43,356 nucleotides of DNA, taken from Tepidimonas fonticaldi. Lineage in GTDB: Bacteria > Pseudomonadota > Gammaproteobacteria > Burkholderiales > Burkholderiaceae_C. Shown here in pieces: positions 26,701 through 33,649 of this stretch. Within the stretch, counting starts at the first letter, position 1; the number at the start of each line of letters is the position of its first letter. The notes below the pieces were generated by a model. The model worked only from the letters and a program-made list of their open reading frames with translations. It had not been told where the DNA came from and searched no databases. The DNA lies in contig NZ_VJOO01000024.1 in assembly GCF_007556755.1 (NCBI RefSeq), positions 1 through 43,356 of the forward strand. The letters run 5' to 3'. Position numbers and translations under genes: made by a program.

Positions 26701-26891
26701 GCCACGACGATGTGCTGGCTTTGGCGCCCCAGCCGGTGCGCTGGTGGGACTGGTTGCGTCCGGGGCGACTCAAGCGCCGTTTGGAAAGGTCACCGTGGCC
26801 GTTTGCGCTGTTTGCCCGCTTTCCGACGGGGCTGCCAGCGATTTTTGGGCGTTTTTTGCACCTGAGGATGGTGCTCAAAGGCCGGGGATGA
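23736..26891 (+). CDS. GT2 glycosyltransferase fused to HAD-superfamily hydrolase
   Basis: This 1051-residue cytoplasmic protein has at least four parts. Residues 5-220 are a GT2 domain (FVSVVIPAYNHEAY, CDDASTDG, and SDDR at 90-93). Residues 255-315 are a charged helical coil with repeated ERxxWxAxRD units. Residues 380-600 are a HAD-type phosphatase domain (DVFDT motif I near 385, ISDMY near 510, VGDNFHSD near 568). Residues 610-1051 match the kind of C-terminal extension seen in HAD proteins of capsule loci (COG5610-like). TTG 23736 is the only start that keeps the GT2 domain whole; it overlaps the previous stop as TTGA. It may both add a sugar and remove a phosphate during glycan assembly, which is inference. 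Confidence 0.85.
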   Translation: MSGAFVSVVIPAYNHEAYVAEAVRSALASPLVREVLVCDDASTDGTWGVLQGLSDPRLHLSRNPVNRGADATLGALLDEAQGPYLAILNSDDRFLPGRLERCLDRLQAGQADLVGTDIRLIDAAGAEVTRHWWVDAFGALKSVWAQTQDWVATLLEGNVFMTTSNFVFTRDLWRRLRPFSADRYVHDYDFVLRALIAGARLAWIDEPLLAYRLHHANTISESPLNANLEASALLRRHLAPLLALPGPLAPRVAHLNSQWARIEGYEVQILRDGMAKRDAAAQQAIAERERWVADRDRWIAERDAQIRRLQLEARAQEWRAKPPQSPAVSRFRHGRWRRVVKAFQAQTATARALPPGASLHRVSGFSALRRLVEQRRPALQAISVDVFDTLVARCIEPPDAVIRRVAQRLAEHLGVPQHADYVLHLRHEAEHALRREALADGHDHECHHDALVEAWLARLLPESDAAARDALAEWVEQTELTLERQALQPKANARLFLAWAKEQGLRVLAISDMYLGQRHLQHLLEGLGYAGLIDRIYVSSEHRVGKYSSRLFHHVLEQEGLAPAAVLHVGDNFHSDAVAPARLGLTGVFLDERHERVRRRRQTLSALMAARGGIWPGRMVAEVVAERLRADPRARRDDAYFQYGLEVLGPIFSTFMIGLLERVRADRPQRLLFLARDGYLFLQMYEWAARHLPGPWPNGVYTCVSRAVAARAAVADGLNHAKAVVALYNPKQQGLKSILKTYGLVPEEFADLAQGHGLMPMDQRLADRDDPRLRAFLADERVQARIRPVGQAARDRLRQYFEQQGFFASDRVALVDIGWNATIQRYLEKAFASDGRFPRVEGYYFAYVHAIHQDALAHGAIHGLMFDRRHGNAQERAPLDFEELFEQAARAPHGTTVDYRLEGGRVEPVFKDDATPDRQAEMACNPSILALQEGVMLCWEHMLAAQALTGVGFAALKPYAQALAERAVVYPTADEVRLVAALAHTEDFGHDDVLALAPQPVRWWDWLRPGRLKRRLERSPWPFALFARFPTGLPAIFGRFLHLRMVLKGRG

Positions 26892-27097
26892 CGATGCGCC
26901 GTCGTGACCGCATGCTGTTGCATCCGGTGCGGATGCTGTCGATGACGCTGCCGTTTCGGGCCGCGCGCACGGGTGGGGTGGGTATTTCGCCCGGTGTGCG
27001 TCCGTTGATGGTGTGGTTGGGGCGGATGCTGGCGATCCGGCTGGCGGACGCCGACATCGTGCGCTACCGCTGGGTGTGGCTATTGCGTCGGCGGTGA
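26888..27097 (+). CDS. Small arginine-rich hypothetical protein
   Basis: This 69-residue frame starts at ATG 26888, overlapping the stop of the GT2-HAD gene as ATGA, the same coupling seen across the locus. It is very rich in arginine (MTMRRRDRM at the start, LLRRR at the end) with a hydrophobic middle (PLMVWLGRMLAIRLA). I recognise no family. Its last 18 bases overlap the convergent methyltransferase gene, which lowers confidence. It could be a coupled membrane-associated small protein or merely an open frame in GC-rich DNA. Confidence 0.35.
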   Translation: MTMRRRDRMLLHPVRMLSMTLPFRAARTGGVGISPGVRPLMVWLGRMLAIRLADADIVRYRWVWLLRRR

Positions 27098-27694
27098 CGG
27101 CAGCCGCGCCAGCCGTTTGATGGCGCCAGCAAGCAGGTGCCGGCGCCACGTGTGTGCCCATGAGGTGGCCGGCTTGCGCGCGACCAGCACCGAGTCGTGC
27201 CACATGTCGCCGCCTTCGCCGCCCGTGCCCGACCAATCGGTTTCGGCTTGCAACACCTCTAGCCCGGCAAAGCGCGCGATGGCACGCAGACCATCGGGGT
27301 AAAAACGCCAGCAGTCCACGGGATAGCGGTGTTCGGGGCCGGCGGAAGGCACGATCAGGCAGCAGATGCCGCCCGGACGCAGCACTCGGGCCATCTCCAG
27401 CGCACTGATCCAAAAGTATTCGATGTGCTCGAACGCTTGCCCGGACACCACCACATCGGCGCTGTGGCTGGCCAACTCCTGCCAGTCGTAGGGATTGCGC
27501 AGCACGATGTCCACGTTCCGCCCCGCGGCCATGTCCACCCCCACGTACTCCCATGCCCCTTGGGCAAACAGCGGGCGGTAACTGCCGTTGACGTCCTGGC
27601 TGCCGATGTCGATGACGCGCAGCCGCTCTGCAAGGCGCGAGGCCAGATGGGTGTCCCGAAACGCCTGCATGCGGCGGAATGAGCTTTCGTGCAT
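27080..27694 (-). CDS. SAM-dependent methyltransferase, type 11
   Basis: The 204-residue product is a class I methyltransferase. Motif I is VIDIGSQDVNGSYRP (residues 27-41), motif II ends VGVDMAAGRNVD, and the post-motif regions VVVSGQAFEHIEYFW and MARVLRPGGICCLIVPSAG are typical of Methyltransf_11 proteins in polysaccharide clusters. It is the only minus-strand gene inside the glycan region. It is divergent from wzm with an AT-rich gap (27700-27718) that may hold promoters for both, though no clear -35/-10 pair was found. The substrate is probably a sugar or a lipid-linked glycan, by context. Confidence 0.85.
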   Translation of the reverse strand: MHESSFRRMQAFRDTHLASRLAERLRVIDIGSQDVNGSYRPLFAQGAWEYVGVDMAAGRNVDIVLRNPYDWQELASHSADVVVSGQAFEHIEYFWISALEMARVLRPGGICCLIVPSAGPEHRYPVDCWRFYPDGLRAIARFAGLEVLQAETDWSGTGGEGGDMWHDSVLVARKPATSWAHTWRRHLLAGAIKRLARLPSPPTQ

Positions 27695-27758
27695 GGCAAA
27701 GTATCATATAGAGTTTTTTGCGTGACTCGGGCGCGTCCCCAGAGGGCGAGCCTGGCGT

Positions 27759-28577
27759 GTGGTAGGCCTGTGGCGAGACCCGTGGATGCGTCTGAGTGAT
27801 ATCCGTCATCGTTGGCTGGTCGCAAGTCTGTTGCGGCGTCGTTTGGCGGAGCGCTACCGCGGCAGCGCCCTGGGCGTCGCCTGGGCGGTGCTGTTGCCGC
27901 TGGGGATGTTGGCGGTCTACACGTTTTTTTTCCGCCATCTGCTGGGCATGCGCTGGCCGGGTGACCCGGGGGCGGGTGATCTGGACGTGGCTTTGCGGAT
28001 CTTTGTCGGGTTGACGTTCGTCAGTTTTGCGGGCGAAGTGCTGACCGGGGCCACCCGGCTGGTGCTCGAGCAGCCTGCTTACATCAAGAAGATGCAGTTT
28101 CCGTTGCCGGTGCTGGCCTATGTGCATGTGGGCGCGGCGTTCGTGCAGGCCTTATTGGCGCTGGGGGTGGCCGCCGCCGTGGCCTGGATCGGGGGTGTCG
28201 GCCGCCCGTGGGCTTTGCCGCTGGCCGTCGTTTATGGTTTGCCGCTGCTGCTGTGGGCGTTGGCGCTGACCTGGTCACTGGCGGCGGTGGGGATCTTTCT
28301 GCGCGATTTGCAGCACGCCATGCCGCCCTTGGTCACGGTCTTGCTGTTTTTGTCCCCGGTGTTCTACACCGTGGCCGGCTTGCCGCCGCAATGGCAAGCG
28401 TTGATGGCGGCCAATCCGCTCACTTTGCCGATCGAGGGCGTGCGCGCCGCCTTGCTGGGCGGCGCTGTGCCCCAAGGGTCTGTGTGGCTGGGGCAGCTGG
28501 CGGCGGCGGTCGTGGCGGTCGCCGCCGCTCGCTGGCTGTTCGAGCGGTTGCAACCGGGGTTTGCCGATGCGCTCTGA
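27759..28577 (+). CDS. wzm: Polysaccharide ABC exporter permease
   Basis: The 272-residue product is an ABC-2 type permease of the Wzm/KpsM class. An N-terminal amphipathic segment (RHRWLVASLLRRRLAERYRGS) is followed by about six membrane spans, including LGVAWAVLLPLGMLAVYTFFF and MPPLVTVLLFLSPVFYTVAGLP, a family signature. GTG 27759 has a GGCGAG upstream; ATG 27786 is nine codons later and equally possible. The stop overlaps the downstream ATPase gene. With Wzt it exports undecaprenyl-linked O-antigen or capsule-like glycan across the inner membrane. Confidence 0.92.
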   Translation: MVGLWRDPWMRLSDIRHRWLVASLLRRRLAERYRGSALGVAWAVLLPLGMLAVYTFFFRHLLGMRWPGDPGAGDLDVALRIFVGLTFVSFAGEVLTGATRLVLEQPAYIKKMQFPLPVLAYVHVGAAFVQALLALGVAAAVAWIGGVGRPWALPLAVVYGLPLLLWALALTWSLAAVGIFLRDLQHAMPPLVTVLLFLSPVFYTVAGLPPQWQALMAANPLTLPIEGVRAALLGGAVPQGSVWLGQLAAAVVAVAAARWLFERLQPGFADAL

Positions 28578-29808
28578 CCCTGGGGTGGTGCCGGGCGAGA
28601 TCCGTCTGGCCGGCATTGGCAAGGCCTACGCCGAGCGCGTGAGCCCGCTGCAGGCGCTGGCCGAAGCGCTGACCCGCCGCTCGCGCCGCCCCCGGCGCTG
28701 GGTGCTGCAGGATGTCGACTTGGCGTTGCCGCGTGGTGGCAGCCTTGGGGTGATCGGCGCCAACGGAGCGGGCAAGTCCACCCTTTTGCAAATCATGGCT
28801 GGCACGCTGCAGCCCAGCGCGGGGACGCGGGCTTGTGCGGGGCGCATCGGCGCATTGTTGGAGTTGGGCGCCGGCTTCAACCCCGAGTTCACCGGCGAGG
28901 AGAACGCCCGACTGGCCTGCGTGGTGATGGGCATGTCCCCGCGCGAGGCCGAGGCGATGTTGCCCCGCATCGAGGCGTTTGCCGAAATCGGCCCGGCATG
29001 GAGCCGGCCGGTAAAGACGTACTCGTCCGGCATGTTCGTGCGTCTGGCGTTTGCCGTATCGACCGCGGCAGAGCCGGACATTCTGATCGTCGATGAGGCG
29101 CTGTCCGTGGGCGATGCCGCGTTTTCGCGCAAGAGTTTTGACCGCATCATGGCGCTGCGCGAACGCGGGGTGACCCTGGTTTTTTGCACCCATGCGCTCT
29201 ACCAGGTCGAGATGCTGTGCGAGCAGGCGATCTGGATCGATCAGGGCCGGATCATGGCCCATGGTGGCGCGGCCGACGTGGTGGCCCGCTACAACGATCA
29301 CCTGAAATCGCAGGAACGCGCGGCACGGGCGCACGACGCGGCCACGGGCAGCGGCGAGACGCGGGTGCTGGGTGCGGCCGATCGCCTGGCGCGGGTGCAG
29401 GGTGTGCAACTGCTGGTCAATGGTGCGGCCTGCGCGCCGCACAGCACGCCGGAGCTGCGCAGCGGGGCCGATGAACTGGGCGTGCAGGTGCATGTTCGCC
29501 ACGATGTCGCGGTGGCGCCGCCGACGGTGGCGGTCCTGATCAGCGATGCCACCGGCATGCACGTCACCAGCTGCACCTCGTTTCACGACGGGGTGCAGTG
29601 GCAGGCTGCACAGGGGGCGTTGACGGCGTGCGTCTATCTACCGGCGTTGCCGCTGATGCGCGGGGAATTCACCGTGGACGTGTTTTTGATGTGCGAGCGG
29701 GCCATCCACGTCTATGAACACGTCGTTCATGCCGCGCGGTTTTCGGTGGTGGCCGCGGGCCCCGAGCCGGGCATCGTGCGGCTGCCGCACCGCTGGGAGC
29801 AGCGATGA
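28567..29808 (+). CDS. wzt: Polysaccharide ABC exporter ATPase with C-terminal carbohydrate-binding domain
   Basis: This 413-residue protein has a nucleotide-binding domain (Walker A GANGAGKST at 64-72, signature YSSGMFVRL near 152, Walker B ILIVDEA near 172, switch His209). The EIGPAWSRPVKTYSSGM phrase is typical of O-antigen/teichoic acid exporters. Residues about 285-413 form an extra beta-sandwich-like domain (VLISDATGMHVTSCTSFHDG, GEFTVDVFLMCERAIHVYEHV), the domain that in other Wzt proteins recognises the chemically marked end of the finished glycan. ATG 28567 was preferred to TTG 28561. It suggests that the chain has a terminal modification, for which methyltransferases are present nearby. 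Confidence 0.93.
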   Translation: MRSDPGVVPGEIRLAGIGKAYAERVSPLQALAEALTRRSRRPRRWVLQDVDLALPRGGSLGVIGANGAGKSTLLQIMAGTLQPSAGTRACAGRIGALLELGAGFNPEFTGEENARLACVVMGMSPREAEAMLPRIEAFAEIGPAWSRPVKTYSSGMFVRLAFAVSTAAEPDILIVDEALSVGDAAFSRKSFDRIMALRERGVTLVFCTHALYQVEMLCEQAIWIDQGRIMAHGGAADVVARYNDHLKSQERAARAHDAATGSGETRVLGAADRLARVQGVQLLVNGAACAPHSTPELRSGADELGVQVHVRHDVAVAPPTVAVLISDATGMHVTSCTSFHDGVQWQAAQGALTACVYLPALPLMRGEFTVDVFLMCERAIHVYEHVVHAARFSVVAAGPEPGIVRLPHRWEQR

Positions 29809-30722
29809 CCGCCAGGGCAGCCGATCCCTTGTGGTGGCGCTACCGGGTGGGCAACCCCGCCTTGGCGGCGTTGCCCGTGGCGTGGCAGTATCGCTGCGCC
29901 GAGCGCTGGGGCCGTTGGCGCGCGCATGGCGCCCCCGACGCTGGGGCCATCCGGCAAGGTGCCGTCGCGCTGTTGGGCGCTGCAGGCGGTTCCGACCGGG
30001 GCGCGGCCATTGTTCGACGCTACCACGGGCTGCAGTCCCGCATTCGGCTCGACGATCACCGCATGGCCCATGCGGCCATGCCGGCCGTCGTGGCGCAGGT
30101 CGAAGTGCAGGATGCCAAAGTGATCGCGCGCAAGGCCGCAGAAGGCCGCGGCCTCATCATTCTGACCGCGCATTACGGCCGCTTGGGGATGATTGGGCCT
30201 GCCATGCGCCGGCTCGGGTTGAGCAGTGCGTTTTTGTCGGCAACCGTGGACGAGCGTGCTACGGCTTTGTCCCCCATGCAGCGGTGGGTGGGTTACCGCA
30301 ACGGCCAGAGTCTGCAGCGCTTTGCCGGGGGGCAGTGGATCATGGCGGACGACCCCGCCACACGGTTGCGTGCGGTGCTGCGCCGCGGTGAGCCGCTGAT
30401 CGTCGTCATCGATGCCTTTTCGTCCCGCAGTCCACAGCGCGATGCCTTCCGCTTTGGCCCGGGAACCTTGTCGATTCCCACCGGGGTCGTGCGGCTGGCG
30501 CAGGCCACGGGCGCTCCGATGGCGCTGGCATTGCTGCACGATTTGGGCGACGAGCGGGTGCAGATGCGGTGTTGGGATTTGGCGCAGCCCCCGCAGCAGG
30601 CGGTTCAACAGGCGTTCGATGCGGTGGCGCAGGCGGTGTGGGCCGAGCCGTGGCAGTGGTGGCTGCTGCCGCATGTGCCAGCCTTGTGGCGCCCGCTGGG
30701 CGCCGATGCCGCAACCCCTTGA
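29805..30722 (+). CDS. LpxL/HtrB-like acyltransferase-fold protein with degenerate motif
   Basis: The 305-residue protein resembles the lysophospholipid/lipid A acyltransferase family: GRGLIILTAHYGRLGMIGPAMRRLGL (residues 115-140) corresponds to the HX4(D/E) block, and IVVIDAFSS plus GTLSIPTGVVRLAQATGAPM (around 205-245) to the acceptor-side motifs. After His123 the fifth residue is Gly128 where family enzymes have Asp or Glu, so catalysis by the usual dyad is doubtful. It overlaps wzt by four bases (ATGA) and precedes the methyltransferase-GT2 gene, so it belongs to the export operon. It may acylate a glycan or lipid carrier, or be a binding-only relative. Confidence 0.7.
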   Translation: MTARAADPLWWRYRVGNPALAALPVAWQYRCAERWGRWRAHGAPDAGAIRQGAVALLGAAGGSDRGAAIVRRYHGLQSRIRLDDHRMAHAAMPAVVAQVEVQDAKVIARKAAEGRGLIILTAHYGRLGMIGPAMRRLGLSSAFLSATVDERATALSPMQRWVGYRNGQSLQRFAGGQWIMADDPATRLRAVLRRGEPLIVVIDAFSSRSPQRDAFRFGPGTLSIPTGVVRLAQATGAPMALALLHDLGDERVQMRCWDLAQPPQQAVQQAFDAVAQAVWAEPWQWWLLPHVPALWRPLGADAATP

Positions 30723-30745
30723 CCCCGATACAGGAGGCACGCAAC

Positions 30746-33649
30746 GTGACCGCAGCCGTCAAGCCGGGCGAATCGCTCAAGTACCACGTGGACCACGATG
30801 AGGTGGCGCCAGAGTCGGTGCTGGGCCAGATTTTGTCGCTCATTCGCCCGGGTACCCGCGTGTTGGAGCTGGGGTGCGCCACGGGCAGCATGACCCGCAT
30901 TCTGAAAAGCCGCCATGGCTGCCGTGTCGACGCCGTCGAGCTGGATGCCGTGGCGGCCGAGGCGGCGCGGCCGTTTTGTGAACGGCTGCTCGTCGAGGAT
31001 TTGGAAACCGTGGCCTGGGACGCCCCGTTTTTCTCGGGCCAGACCTACGACCATGTGCTGATTGCCGATGTGCTGGAGCATTTGCGCGACCCGGGCCGCG
31101 TCTTGCGAGGCGTGCGAGGGCTGCTGCGCGAAGGCGGGAACATTGTCGTTTCCACCCCCAACATCGGCTTTGCGGGGGTGCAGGCGGCATTGCAAGCGGG
31201 GTGGTTTCCGTACGGCCCGACGGGGTTGCTGGACCAGGGGCATGTGCATTTTTTCACGCGCTTCGAGCTGGAAGCGCTCATGCTGAGCTGCGGTGTGGTG
31301 CCCGTCGAGCGACGTGCCGTGCATTGGGGGCCGGGCGACTCGGAGTTTGGCCGGTACTGGCAGCAGCTCCCGCCGCAGGATCGCCAGAACCTGCTCGCAA
31401 CCGCGGATGCGACGGTGTACCAATGGGTCGTTGCGGCCGAACTGCCCTCGGACGACGCATGGCGGCGGTGTGTGCTGTTCGGCAGCAACGGTGCCGTGCA
31501 GGAGCGCCAATTTGCCCGCTTGTCCGATCAGGCCAGCCGCTTGCAACAGGCGCTCGACGACGCGGAGCGCCGCTTGCGCGAGACACTGGATCGCGCCCAG
31601 GCGGATGCGAGCCGTCTGCGCGAATTGGAGCGCGAACTCCAGACGCTGCGCGAGCAGCGCGATCGTGCCCAGACCGATTTGCACCGGATCGTGTCCTCCC
31701 GCAGTTGGCGCCTCACGGCCCCGATACGTGGAGGCCGGCAGGCGGTTTCGGCCTTGCGCGCGAATGCGCGTCGGGTGCTGGCATCGATCCGCACACGCGG
31801 CTTGCGCCCGACATTGCGCCGGGTGGCCCAGCGCCTGATGGGGCGCCCCTCTATCCCCGTACCGCCACAGGGGGGCACGCCGTCCGAATTGCTGGCGGGT
31901 GACTGGGGGGCATATCGTGCATGGCTGGCCACCTACGAGCTACTGCCCCCCGACGGGCCCGAACAAGTGGCCCAGGCGCTGCGGGATCCGGGACTGTGGC
32001 CGAGTATCGGTGTCGTGGTGCCGGTGTTCAACCCTCATTTGGAGTGGCTGGATGCGGCGATCGAATCCGTGCGGCGGCAATGGTACCCCCGCTGGCAACT
32101 GTATTTGGTGGACGACTGCAGTACCCGTCAACGCGCGGAGCTGGCAGCGCGGCTGGAGCGGTGGTGCAAAGAGGACCCCCGCATCCACGTCGTTTGGCGC
32201 GAATCCAATGGCCACATTTCGGCGGCGACCAACGACGGGGTGGCTTTGTCCAACGATGAGTGGGTGACCTTTTTGGATCAGGACGATCTGCTGTCTCCGC
32301 ATGCCCTGTGGTGTGTCGCAGCGGCCATCCGGCAGCGGCCGGATGCACGGGTGGTGTATTCGGACGAAGACAAGATCGATGCGCAGGGACTGCGGCGCGA
32401 GCCGCATTTCAAACCCGATTGGAACCCCGACCTTCTGCTGTCATACAACTATCTGTGTCACTTGGTGGCATACCGCCGCGAGGAGGTGGTGGCCGCGGGG
32501 GGGCTGCGGCAGGGCTTTGAGGGGGCGCAGGACTACGATTTGGCTCTGCGGTTGGTGGAACGCTGTGCCCCAGAGCAAATCATCCACATCCCGCGCGTGC
32601 TGTACCACTGGCGCGTACACGACGGCAGCACGGCCCAGGACGTGGGTGTCAAGCCCTACGCCCTGGAAGCGGGCCGCCGCGCGCTGCAAGACGCCATGCA
32701 GCGTCGCGGCGTGTCGGCGACGGTCACGATCGACCAAAACCTGGTCTACCGGGTACGTTACCGCATTGAGGGGCCGCAGCCGCACATCACCATCGTCGTG
32801 CCCACCCGCAACGGGGGGCGCTTGCTGCAGACCTGCATCGACAGCGTCATCGCGCGCACCGATTACGCCCATTACGACATCGTCATCATTGACAACGGGT
32901 CTGACCAGCCCGAGACCCTGCGCCTGTTGCAGGGCTATGCCCAGCATCCGCTGTGTACCGTGGTGCGGGATCCGCGGCCCTTCAACTACGCGGCGCTGCA
33001 CAATGCGGCGGTGCCTGGCGTCAGGGGGGAGTACGTCCTCTTGCTCAACGACGACATCGAGGTCAAGGACGCCGATTGGCTGCGCGAGATGGTCTCCGTG
33101 GCGCTGCAGCCTGGGGTGGGGATCGTCGGGGCGCGTTTGCTCTTCCCCAACGACACGCTGCAGCACGGGGGGGTGTTGCTGGTGGGCGGGGTGGCCGGCC
33201 ATGCCCACAAGCGCTTGCCCGCCGACCACTGGGGGTACATGATGCGCGCTCGGGTGCGGCAGACGCTGTCTGCCGTGACGGCGGCCTGCCTCCTCGTGCC
33301 CAAGGCGGTGTACCAGCAAGTGGGTGGCATGGACGAGCAACTGGCCGTCGCTTTCAACGACGTGGCTTTTTGTTTGGCCGTGGGCCAGGCCGGCTACCGC
33401 ATCGTCTGGACGCCGTATGCCGAGCTGTACCACCACGAATCCGCCACCCGGGGGTATGAGTACGAAGACCCGGTCAAGCAACGCCGCTTCGAGGGGGAGG
33501 TGCGCTACATGCAAGAACGCTGGGGCGAGCGCCTGCGCGAAGATCCGGCCCTCAACCCCAACCTCGACAATATGCGCGAGGACTTTGCGCTGGCGCGACC
33601 GCCGCGTTTGCCGGCGATTTTTGAGCCAAGAATGGAACGAGTCGTATGA
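30746..33649 (+). CDS. Methyltransferase-coiled coil-GT2-GT2 multidomain protein
   Basis: The 967-residue product starts at GTG 30746, fixed by AGGAGG at 30732-30737. Residues 30-200 are a SAM methyltransferase (VLELGCATGSM near 39, IADVLEHLRDPGRVL near 110). Residues about 250-318 are a strongly predicted heptad coil (RLSDQASRLQQALDDAERRL and following), ending in SSRSWRLTAPIR, a linker phrase common before glycosyltransferase domains. A first GT2 domain begins near 420 (VVVPVFNPHLEW, LVDDCS, LDQDDLLSPHAL) and a second near 680 (ITIVVPTRNGG, IIDNGSDQPETL, LLNDDIEVKD, AFNDVAF). It probably builds and perhaps caps the exported glycan; the stop overlaps the next gene by ATGA. Confidence 0.9.
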   Translation: MTAAVKPGESLKYHVDHDEVAPESVLGQILSLIRPGTRVLELGCATGSMTRILKSRHGCRVDAVELDAVAAEAARPFCERLLVEDLETVAWDAPFFSGQTYDHVLIADVLEHLRDPGRVLRGVRGLLREGGNIVVSTPNIGFAGVQAALQAGWFPYGPTGLLDQGHVHFFTRFELEALMLSCGVVPVERRAVHWGPGDSEFGRYWQQLPPQDRQNLLATADATVYQWVVAAELPSDDAWRRCVLFGSNGAVQERQFARLSDQASRLQQALDDAERRLRETLDRAQADASRLRELERELQTLREQRDRAQTDLHRIVSSRSWRLTAPIRGGRQAVSALRANARRVLASIRTRGLRPTLRRVAQRLMGRPSIPVPPQGGTPSELLAGDWGAYRAWLATYELLPPDGPEQVAQALRDPGLWPSIGVVVPVFNPHLEWLDAAIESVRRQWYPRWQLYLVDDCSTRQRAELAARLERWCKEDPRIHVVWRESNGHISAATNDGVALSNDEWVTFLDQDDLLSPHALWCVAAAIRQRPDARVVYSDEDKIDAQGLRREPHFKPDWNPDLLLSYNYLCHLVAYRREEVVAAGGLRQGFEGAQDYDLALRLVERCAPEQIIHIPRVLYHWRVHDGSTAQDVGVKPYALEAGRRALQDAMQRRGVSATVTIDQNLVYRVRYRIEGPQPHITIVVPTRNGGRLLQTCIDSVIARTDYAHYDIVIIDNGSDQPETLRLLQGYAQHPLCTVVRDPRPFNYAALHNAAVPGVRGEYVLLLNDDIEVKDADWLREMVSVALQPGVGIVGARLLFPNDTLQHGGVLLVGGVAGHAHKRLPADHWGYMMRARVRQTLSAVTAACLLVPKAVYQQVGGMDEQLAVAFNDVAFCLAVGQAGYRIVWTPYAELYHHESATRGYEYEDPVKQRRFEGEVRYMQERWGERLREDPALNPNLDNMREDFALARPPRLPAIFEPRMERVV

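Noticed and set aside
23913-26705. Minus-strand open frame of 930 codons opposite the GT2-HAD gene
   Set aside because: No recognisable domain and an Arg/His/Gln-rich composition typical of antisense frames in GC-rich DNA; the plus strand has clear domains.
27700-27718. AT-rich segment between the methyltransferase and wzm genes as a divergent promoter
   Set aside because: TATGAT can be read on the minus strand (27708-27703) but no -35 box lies at 15-18 bases on either strand; kept only as a remark.
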